In this document: piece by piece, positions 7,736 to 12,343 of the stretch
Layout of the letters: the number at the start of each line of letters is the position of its first letter
Numbering within the stretch: the first letter of the stretch is position 1
Assembly (NCBI GenBank): GCA_002825515.1
Contig: PJET01000011.1
Location: 1-26,343 of the forward strand
Length of the DNA stretch: 26,343 bases
Source: Candidatus Thorarchaeota archaeon MP11T_1
GTDB lineage: Archaea; Asgardarchaeota; Thorarchaeia; Thorarchaeales; Thorarchaeaceae
Reading direction: 5' to 3'
Program-made: the position numbers and the translations under genes
The notes under the pieces: model-generated
What the model was told of the DNA's origin: nothing
What the model saw: only the letters and a program-made list of their open reading frames with translations
The model's database searches: none

Positions 7736-8566
7736 ATGACTCCGAACACAATTGTTGGAGACCTCACAAGTTTGGGACTCACTAAAAACGAGGCAAAAGC
7801 GTATCATTCTCTCGTCAGACTTGGAAGATCTTCGGCCAGGGTTATTGCTGAGGACTCAGGAATTCCTAGGAGCAAGGTGTATGAAACTCTGGGTCTTCTA
7901 GAGAAACGTGGAATCATCAAGAAGGTTTCAGGGAGTGACCCAACACTATTTGATCCAGCACCTGTAGACGCCGCGTTGGACCATCTTGAAGAGAAGGTCA
8001 AAAGCTCTGCAACGAGTGCAAGAAGGATGTTGAAAGGTTTTCAATCTCTGAGAGGCACGGAAGCGAAGGAGTTCGCCTGGGCAGTCCAAGGTATGGAGCA
8101 GGTCATTATGGGTTTACGAACGGCTATCGAAAACGCTCAAGAGTATATTTTCATAGCATCGGCCGCTCCCATTCTGTTAAGCCATCTTAGAGGTGCTTTT
8201 AGTTCAGCAAAGAATCGAGGTGTCAAGATTGAGCTATTTACAACAACACTAGGCTCAAAGGAAGTTCCTGGTCTTGAACACTATCTGCAAGTAACTATCG
8301 CGATGCCAAGAAAGGACCTTTTGATTGAGAGTTTCAAAGAGATATTTCAAGCACCCGCGTTACCTCCTGATGAGTGGGAACCAACCCGGATGTTGATCGT
8401 GAATGTTGATGGACGGGAGAGCATTGGTGTATTTCTACCTGGGGATAATTCTTCGCAACCATGGGCATTACACATACGAAGTCGCCTTGTAGTATTGATT
8501 CAATGGCATGTTGTGAAGACCGTAATTTCAAGTGTGGAAATGATAATTCAAAATAAAATTTCTTAG
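7736..8566 (+). CDS. TrmB-family transcriptional regulator
   Basis: DNA-binding regulator of the TrmB family, 276 aa. Residues about 1-75 form the TrmB winged helix: LTSLGLTKNEAKAYHSLVRL, then SARVIAEDSGIPRSKVYETL (recognition helix) and LLEKRGIIKKVSGS (wing). A helical linker follows (ALDHLEEKVKSSATSARRML), then a phospholipase-D-like effector fold from about residue 115 with EYIFIASAAPILL and GVKIELFTTT. In characterised members this part senses sugars or other small ligands. The ligand here is not readable. The upstream palindrome at 7671-7689 is a likely autoregulatory site. A 9-bp inverted repeat spans its stop codon. Confidence 0.88.
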   Translation: MTPNTIVGDLTSLGLTKNEAKAYHSLVRLGRSSARVIAEDSGIPRSKVYETLGLLEKRGIIKKVSGSDPTLFDPAPVDAALDHLEEKVKSSATSARRMLKGFQSLRGTEAKEFAWAVQGMEQVIMGLRTAIENAQEYIFIASAAPILLSHLRGAFSSAKNRGVKIELFTTTLGSKEVPGLEHYLQVTIAMPRKDLLIESFKEIFQAPALPPDEWEPTRMLIVNVDGRESIGVFLPGDNSSQPWALHIRSRLVVLIQWHVVKTVISSVEMIIQNKIS

Positions 8567-8596
8567 GTCAACATATCCTACCATATCAAGAAATTT
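8556..8596. repeat. 9-bp inverted repeat spanning the TrmB-gene stop codon
   Basis: AAATTTCTT (8556-8564) and AAGAAATTT (8588-8596) are exact reverse complements with 23 bases between; TAGG/CCTA (8564-8567/8577-8580) can extend pairing inside. It may mark the 3' end of the transcript. AT-rich arms make chance occurrence more likely than for the other repeats. Confidence 0.35.
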
Positions 8597-8605
8597 GCTT
8601 CGATT

Positions 8606-8646
8606 CATATTTTAACCTGCCCTGTGACTAAATCATAGGAGTGAGA
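8606..8646 (+). promoter_or_regulatory. TATA-like tract and Shine-Dalgarno of the methyltransferase gene
   Basis: CATATTTTAAC (8606-8616) lies about 40 bp before ATG 8652, and AGGAGTGAGA (8637-8646) lies five bases before it. Together they support an independent promoter and fix the start at 8652. Confidence 0.5.
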
Positions 8647-8651
8647 GAATT

Positions 8652-9458
8652 ATGAACGAGGCTCATCTTTCAACTCTCAAGTGTCCAAAGTGCGGCAAGA
8701 AGCTCCACCTTAATGGAGAGTTTACTAATTCAGATATAGATGAGGGAGAGATTGTCTGTGAAAAAGGTCACATCTGGTCAATAAGAAATGGCATCCCCTC
8801 TCTTGTTTATCCTCCCATAAGTGAGAAGGATGCAAAATGGATTGCAGAATATGATGAAATGGCTGAGAACTATGATGAACTAGTGAAACAGTATGATGAG
8901 TGGCTGGGCATCAACATGATGAAAGAACGTGAAAACTTCTTTCATTATATCCCAATAGAAGGCCCTGTTAGGATTATCGATGTCAGTATAGGTACAGATG
9001 CCAATTTCATAGCGTTATATAATCAGTTCAAGAACGAGATTGGTAGATTCAAACTTCACGGTATGGATTTGTCCACAGGAATGCTAAAAATCTCTAGAGC
9101 CAAATTTGCTAAGAGCGAACTAGCTGTTAGTCTTACACATGGTAGTCTATTCAACATTCCATATCAAAAAAACTTCTTCGATATAGTTCTCCACTCTGGA
9201 GGCATTAATACATTTTCAGATATCCGCGGAGCGCTTAATGAAATGTTGAGGATTACCAGATCAGGGGGGTTTGTTATCGTTGTAGATGAGGGATTATCAC
9301 CAAAAAAGAGGGAAACAGAGGATGGAAAAGCCATTATGAAGACAAACACACTTTTTGCATCCAGACCACCTCTCAAACACATTCCTGACACTGCAAAGGA
9401 TGTTGAAGTATCGTATGTGATGAATGAAACCTTCTATCAAGTTGTCTTCAGGAAATGA
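8652..9458 (+). CDS. SAM-dependent methyltransferase with N-terminal zinc-finger (Trm112-like) domain
   Basis: Protein of 268 aa. An N-terminal Trm112/UPF0434-like module holds a probable zinc site: C11 and C14 in KCPKCGKK, C36 and H40 in CEKGH, followed by the typical IRNGIPSLVYP strand. The rest is a class I methyltransferase: motif II region LHGMDLSTGMLKIS, motif III region THGSLFNIPY, motif IV FFDIVLHSGGINTFSD, and the post motif MLRITRSGGFVIVVDEG. Motif I, normally D/E-x-G-x-G-x-G, is IIDVSIGTDANF, so its first Gly is Ser and only one Gly remains. Binding of SAM is therefore likely but not certain. The fusion resembles bacterial and archaeal small-molecule or rRNA methyltransferases (RlmA-like order). 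Substrate unknown. It stands alone between promoters. Confidence 0.82.
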   Translation: MNEAHLSTLKCPKCGKKLHLNGEFTNSDIDEGEIVCEKGHIWSIRNGIPSLVYPPISEKDAKWIAEYDEMAENYDELVKQYDEWLGINMMKERENFFHYIPIEGPVRIIDVSIGTDANFIALYNQFKNEIGRFKLHGMDLSTGMLKISRAKFAKSELAVSLTHGSLFNIPYQKNFFDIVLHSGGINTFSDIRGALNEMLRITRSGGFVIVVDEGLSPKKRETEDGKAIMKTNTLFASRPPLKHIPDTAKDVEVSYVMNETFYQVVFRK

Positions 9459-9509
9459 CATTAAACAATTACTGGAGATGGAAAGCGTAATTAAAACCCA
9501 AAGGAGCTA

Positions 9510-9528
9510 CAGCTAGGTACTCTAGCTG
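9510..9528. repeat. 7-bp hairpin CAGCTAG-GTACT-CTAGCTG
   Basis: Perfect arms at 9510-9516 and 9522-9528 with a five-base loop. It lies 15 bp past the last stop of the minus-strand mini-ORFs and 52 bp past the methyltransferase stop. A run of six A follows on the plus strand, so it is not a standard T-tract terminator in either direction, but it may be a 3'-end or processing hairpin. Confidence 0.45.
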
Positions 9529-9543
9529 AAAAAATTAAAGTGC

Positions 9544-9666
9544 TCAGGTGGCTTCCCACAAGAGCACATCTTCAACTGATATATCAGGTTTCTTAGAAGC
9601 GCTCATTCGACGGCTCGTTTCCCTAAGGGCAGAGCCAGAAGGCATGTTATCTTTTGACATTGACAT
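9544..9666 (-). CDS. candidate mini-ORF 3 (40 aa)
   Basis: Reads MSMSKDNMPSGSALRETSRR followed by 20 residues ending in DVLLWEAT, stop TGA at 9544-9546. Its first ATG (9666) immediately follows, in frame, the TAG of mini-ORF 2, and AGGT in ACAGGTAG lies upstream of the second ATG (9660). Not recognised as any family. It could be a separate peptide, or the second half of one 70-codon gene broken by an amber codon. Evidence for translation is position and spacing only. Confidence 0.3.
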   Translation of the reverse strand: MSMSKDNMPSGSALRETSRRMSASKKPDISVEDVLLWEAT

Positions 9667-9756
9667 CTACCTGTATGTATATGCGCGTGTGATTGCGTCT
9701 GTGGAAATCTGCTTTCTGAGCACAAACTTCTTCCTTGCTACTTTTTCCAGTGCCAT
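9667..9756 (-). CDS. candidate mini-ORF 2 (29 aa, basic)
   Basis: A 29-residue, strongly basic peptide beginning MALEKVARKKFVLRKQ and ending AITRAYTYR, stop TAG. It is supported by the best Shine-Dalgarno in the region: AGGAGGT on the minus strand (9765-9771), eight bases before ATG 9756. No family recognised. Its end AIxxAYxYR echoes the end of mini-ORF 1 (AIGYAYLYRR), and the nucleotides at both junctions (TACAGG...ATG) are alike, hinting at a duplicated unit. Confidence 0.4.
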   Translation of the reverse strand: MALEKVARKKFVLRKQISTDAITRAYTYR

Positions 9757-9762
9757 AATGTT

Positions 9763-9870
9763 TTACCTCCTGTATAGGTAAGCGTACCCGATCGCGATAG
9801 TTGTGTGAACCTTCGCAATCTTGTTGTTCAACTTCACACATTTATCCTCAGTCAGATTCATGCGATACAT
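9763..9870 (-). CDS. candidate mini-ORF 1 (35 aa)
   Basis: Begins MYRMNLTEDKCVKLNNKIAK and ends VHTTIAIGYAYLYRR, with TAA at 9763-9765. ATG 9870 lies about 36 bp downstream of a good TATA box (9901-9910, minus strand), the distance expected of leaderless archaeal genes. Its last codons AGG AGG TAA double as the Shine-Dalgarno of mini-ORF 2, so the two would be translationally coupled. No homologue recognised. Confidence 0.4.
   Translation of the reverse strand: MYRMNLTEDKCVKLNNKIAKVHTTIAIGYAYLYRR
9765..9771 (-). promoter_or_regulatory. strong Shine-Dalgarno AGGAGGT for mini-ORF 2
   Basis: Seven consecutive bases complementary to the 16S rRNA tail, eight bases before ATG 9756 on the minus strand. 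Such a full match is rarer in this window than the usual GGTGA and is the main reason to take the mini-ORFs seriously. Confidence 0.55.
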
Positions 9871-9890
9871 TGTTAACCACTATATGTATA

Positions 9891-9937
9891 CAAACCAAAG
9901 TTGTATATAAGGTTTGTGTAACAAACCATTGTGGTTT
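9891..9937. promoter_or_regulatory. TATA box (minus) framed by four CAAACC/GGTTTG half-sites
   Basis: The minus-strand TATA box CCTTATATAC (9903-9912) lies between CAAACC (9891-9896) and GGTTTG (9911-9916). A second CAAACC (9922-9927) and GGTTT (9933-9937) follow. They pair as GGTTTG-N5-CAAACC and AAACCA-N3-TGGTTT. Such alternating half-sites over TATA/BRE look like a multi-site operator controlling the mini-ORF promoter. Confidence 0.5.
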
Positions 9938-9974
9938 TTTACGTTGATTATATACACTATTAATATGTGAATAG

Positions 9975-10026
9975 ATTATAAATAAGTGATGGGCAAACTG
10001 TTTAATCTCAAATAGTTTACCATCAC
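9975..10026. promoter_or_regulatory. plus-strand TATA-like tract and long interrupted dyad
   Basis: GATTATAAATAAG (9974-9986) is a TATA-like tract. It leads straight into GTGATGG (9986-9992), matched exactly by CCATCAC (10020-10026); inside, AAACT (9995-9999) matches AGTTT (10014-10018). The 12 pairs span 41 bp, centred near 10006, where transcription from this TATA would start. Confidence 0.45.
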
Positions 10027-10032
10027 CAGCAA

Positions 10033-10042
10033 CTTTAAATAA
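10033..10042 (+). promoter_or_regulatory. probable TATA box of the structured leader / winged-helix gene
   Basis: CTTTAAATAA (10033-10042) would place the transcription start near 10060-10066, about 130 bases before ATG 10194. Such a long leader is unusual here, where most genes have short or no leaders. Confidence 0.45.
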
Positions 10043-10063
10043 TTAGTTTGTCAATGAGAATAT

Positions 10064-10193
10064 TGATTTGAAGCGTTTTGCACGCTTCTGGTGGGTTTTC
10101 ATCTTGAAAATCCAAAAAGAGCACGGACGATTCCAGAGCCATCCGGGTCGCTTGTTGAATCGACGGATCTAAAATGCATTGGTGAGTATTAAA
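10064..10193 (+). ncRNA. candidate structured 5' leader or small RNA
   Basis: Between the TATA box and the regulator gene lie three successive potential hairpins: GAAGCGT/ACGCTTC (10070-10076/10082-10088, 5-base loop), GGGTTTTC/GAAAATCC (10093-10100/10106-10113, one G-U pair, 5-base loop), and ATCC-GG-GTCG/CGAC-GGAT (10141-10150/10161-10168). CGATTC (10128-10133) can instead pair with GAATCG (10157-10162), which overlaps the last hairpin, so two exclusive folds exist. No tRNA, SRP, RNase P or C/D-box pattern was found. It may be a cis-acting leader or an independent small RNA. Confidence 0.4.
10181..10186 (+). promoter_or_regulatory. Shine-Dalgarno GGTGAG deciding the start at 10194
   Basis: GGTGAG ends seven bases before ATG 10194, so TTG 10179 and GTG 10182, which overlap or precede it, are unlikely starts. 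An out-of-frame ATG at 10174 opens a three-codon upstream ORF (M-H-W, stop TGA 10183-10185) that runs over the site. Confidence 0.55.
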
Positions 10194-10949
10194 ATGGGCG
10201 ACGACTATGTAACAACGGAAATTACGGATAGCCTCGAGGGAATTGTCTTAACGAAAGAGGGGAAAGAACCCCAAAGAGAACTTGTTTTTGTGACAAATGA
10301 AGAAGTGGCAGATGTTCTTGATGAACCTGTTCGCTACAACATCCTGCAGACTTTAAGAAAAGGGGTAGAAGACACGCTGACCACAAAATCAGTTGACCAA
10401 GAAACTGGTGATACAATCATCCGACAGAGAGTTGTCAGACGAGATACGTTATCAGTGGTCGAGATTGTGAAGCAATCACCCGAGTGTTGTGTTGAGAGTG
10501 AAGAGATTTCTAAAAATCAGGTATATCATCATTTACCAAAACTGATAGAGAGCGGATATGTAATCAAATATGGAACTGTTACTAAAGGCAAGCGTAGTAC
10601 TGATTACTATCGACGAACAGCCAAGGGGTTCATGCTTACAACTGGTGCATGGGGAACTGAGGAGAGAAGAATTCGAGAGAAGCTCCAAGGCTTCACAGAT
10701 AAAATGCTTGAAACCTTCAATCTCAAGATATCCAAAGAGGAACGTGCAGAACTGCTTGAGCTAAGTGTGAAGAGAGCTCAAATGCAACATACTTGGAGAA
10801 CCAAGATTGCAGATATGGTCAACCTAGATATTGCCACCAAAGAAACCCTCTCAATGTACGAGATGCTTCTAGACTACTATTCTGTCGGTTCAAAGGAATA
10901 CATGGACATCATTTACAGAATCAGGGAGATACTCTTCCCTGAAGACTAA
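10194..10949 (+). CDS. ArsR-like winged-helix transcriptional regulator
   Basis: From ATG 10194 the protein has 251 aa. About 35 N-terminal residues are followed by a winged helix: VADVLDEPVRYNILQTLRKG (first helix, typical ArsR/archaeal opening), a long insertion rich in charged residues (EDTLTTKSVDQETGDTIIRQ), LSVVEIVKQSPE, the recognition helix EEISKNQVYHHLPKLIESGY, and a wing VIKYGTVTKGKRSTDYYRRTAKG. The C-terminal 110 residues are helical and charged and probably dimerise the protein (REKLQGFTDKMLETFNLKI onward). No ligand-binding or metal site is evident. Target genes are unknown. The preceding dyad, structured leader and long upstream region suggest tight regulation, perhaps by itself. 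Confidence 0.78.
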   Translation: MGDDYVTTEITDSLEGIVLTKEGKEPQRELVFVTNEEVADVLDEPVRYNILQTLRKGVEDTLTTKSVDQETGDTIIRQRVVRRDTLSVVEIVKQSPECCVESEEISKNQVYHHLPKLIESGYVIKYGTVTKGKRSTDYYRRTAKGFMLTTGAWGTEERRIREKLQGFTDKMLETFNLKISKEERAELLELSVKRAQMQHTWRTKIADMVNLDIATKETLSMYEMLLDYYSVGSKEYMDIIYRIREILFPED

Positions 10950-10983
10950 ATGTCAATATTATAGAAAAACGAAGCATGATGTT

Positions 10984-11358
10984 TTAGAGTTGTCCTCTCA
11001 ACTTTATAACAGTCTTTTTGATATCAATCATTGCGAGTTCGGGAGCTGAAGATGGTGCAGCAAATGCTATAGCCCAGATGTTGTCTTCAATTCTTACCAG
11101 AATGAAATGCCCCATACTGTGATCTGCAGTTGCTACATAGCTGTCTTTAGAAGATGCAACTCGTTTGTAAGTCACGCCTCCAGAGGATAGTTCTGGCGAT
11201 TCCTTTTCAATAGCCTTCAGAATGCCATTGATTTCTTTAACTAAATTCCAATTGTCAGTTTGCCAGATGATTTTTCTATCCTTCGCAACTGCAAATGCAT
11301 GAATCTTTGGATTGTTTGCAAAGAGAAGGTTCCATTCATTTCCGATGACTAGTGCCAA
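10984..11358 (-). CDS. profilin-like protein (paralogue 2)
   Basis: A 124-aa single-domain protein similar to the neighbour at 11444-11830: IHAFAVAKDRKIIWQTDNWNL against VQAFGVISESGQVLWQSNNW, then VTYKRVASSKDSYVATADH, FILVRIEDNIWAIAFA and a final helix ending KLRGQL (neighbour TLRGKI). The order helix, strand pair with I-W-Q-[ST], middle helix, [VE]-[KT]-Y, R/ATAD strand, I-L strand, A-F strand, last helix matches profilin, an actin-monomer binding protein that in archaea is known from Asgards. Start is TTG 11358, preceded by GGTGGG (11364-11369). The start codon and lower conservation suggest lower expression or a diverged role. Roadblock/LC7 has a related fold and is the main alternative. 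Confidence 0.62.
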   Translation of the reverse strand: MALVIGNEWNLLFANNPKIHAFAVAKDRKIIWQTDNWNLVKEINGILKAIEKESPELSSGGVTYKRVASSKDSYVATADHSMGHFILVRIEDNIWAIAFAAPSSAPELAMIDIKKTVIKLRGQL

Positions 11359-11443
11359 AACAATCCCACCATATCTGCAATAATATGTATATGGGGAGAA
11401 CTATGTTGAAGTTTTCCCCAAGTACACGTTCTGCCAGAAAATA

Positions 11444-11830
11444 CTAGATTTTGCCTCTTAGGGTCTTTGCAGCTCTATCAACGTCGACATAGATGCCATC
11501 TGGCTGGGCTTGAGCATCAGCCCAAGCTACAACCCACCTATCGCTTGCCGCATCGATTTTGGTTAGAATTAGAATTCCATTACCTTGAACATTCCGAGCA
11601 ACTAGACTCTCAGGAGTAGAACGCATAGTCGAGTACTTCACTTGATTTTGGACAACACTGGCTGCTCGAGACTTCACTGCAGAGATCAGACTTTTTGCAT
11701 CCGCAGTTAGGTCCCAATTGTTACTCTGCCAAAGAACCTGTCCTGACTCAGATATTACCCCAAAGGCTTGGACCATCTTTCCTGAACTGTTGTATGCTTG
11801 CGTGTATGCATCCATTACTGGATCGGCCAT
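11444..11830 (-). CDS. profilin-like protein (paralogue 1)
   Basis: A 128-aa protein with the layout of profilin: N-terminal helix (DPVMDAYTQAYNS), strands VQAFGVISESGQVLWQS (compare A-x-I-x-G-x-D-G-x-V-W-A-Q-S in eukaryotic profilins), a helix (LTADAKSLISAVKSRAA), then NQVKYSTMRSTPESLVARNV, GNGILILTKI, WVVAWADAQ and the C-terminal helix DVDRAAKTLRGKI. Profilin binds actin monomers and tunes filament growth; Asgard versions have been shown elsewhere to act on eukaryotic actin. ATG 11830 is preceded by GGGGTGA six to seven bases upstream. A TATA-like TTTATTTG (minus strand, near 11885) lies further up. The proline-peptide and phosphoinositide surfaces cannot be judged by eye. Confidence 0.68.
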   Translation of the reverse strand: MADPVMDAYTQAYNSSGKMVQAFGVISESGQVLWQSNNWDLTADAKSLISAVKSRAASVVQNQVKYSTMRSTPESLVARNVQGNGILILTKIDAASDRWVVAWADAQAQPDGIYVDVDRAAKTLRGKI

Positions 11831-11958
11831 CGTAATTCACCCCGTATAATCTACGGTCTATAGAAACTCGGAGTACCCTTTCCAAATAAACAAATCCTTG
11901 ATAGCTCTCATTGAGAGACTTCAAACAGACTCATATGTATACGTGCATTCTGGATAGT

Positions 11959-12270
11959 ATGGCTAGTGCTATTTGGGAGAGCGAGAGAGGAACTTTTCTT
12001 AAAGTCATAGTTCATCCAAATTCAAAGGAGAAGAGATTCATTTCTGACGTCACTCCAGAAGCCATACACATTAACTTGAAAGGACCAGCACGAGAGGGCA
12101 AGGCTAATTCTGAATTATTGAAAAGACTGTCAAAGATCCTTAAGATTTCCACAGCAGAAATCAGTCTTGTTGCAGGACATAAAATTCGTGAGAAGACTTT
12201 GTTGATTGTGGGTATTGATGCAAGTAAAATTGCTACTATGCTCCTGAATGAGACAAAGGCAGTTAAATAG
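11959..12270 (+). CDS. YggU/DUF167 family protein
   Basis: From ATG 11959 the protein has 103 aa, the usual size for DUF167 (YggU). The family core is clear: FLKVIVHPNSKEKRFI, then AIHINLKGPAREGKANSELL (the hallmark P-x-x-G-x-A-N), LKRLSKILKISTAEISLVAG and HKIREKTLLIVGI. The fold is a small alpha/beta protein of unknown biochemical role, widespread in archaea and bacteria. In-frame starts also exist at ATG 11935 and TTG 11911, but both add residues before the conserved beginning. It faces away from the profilin pair and its stop lies 73 bp before the transporter ATG. Confidence 0.85.
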   Translation: MASAIWESERGTFLKVIVHPNSKEKRFISDVTPEAIHINLKGPAREGKANSELLKRLSKILKISTAEISLVAGHKIREKTLLIVGIDASKIATMLLNETKAVK

Positions 12271-12343
12271 TAGGGTTGGCAGGTTTGTTTCCCTAAAGCA
12301 ATTGACATCGAGAATTATCTACTGCGCGGAGACATTGCCTTTG

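Noticed and set aside
9667..9669. TAG read as pyrrolysine
   Set aside because: No pyl genes or methylamine methyltransferases are visible in the window, so there is no support beyond the codon itself; kept only as one option in a finding.
9548..9781. 77-codon plus-strand frame from GTG 9548 with a hydrophobic C-terminal half
   Set aside because: No promoter or ribosome site. Its hydrophobic part is the antisense of the Lys/Arg-rich mini-ORF 2, which has a full AGGAGGT and fits the direction of the TATA box.
9647..9841. 64-codon minus-strand frame ending in VDVNVKR
   Set aside because: It overlaps the mini-ORFs in another frame, has no ribosome site at its start, and is of mixed low-complexity composition; the coupled mini-ORFs explain the same DNA better.
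9911..9940. Hairpin GGTTTG-N5-CAAACC followed by TTTTTT as an intrinsic terminator
   Set aside because: No plus-strand gene ends nearby. The hexamers recur on the other side of the TATA box, which fits operator sites better.
10121..10170. Possible tRNA, from the GTTGAATCGAC resemblance to a T arm
   Set aside because: No acceptor or anticodon stem can be drawn and the GGTTCGAATCC T-loop consensus is absent.
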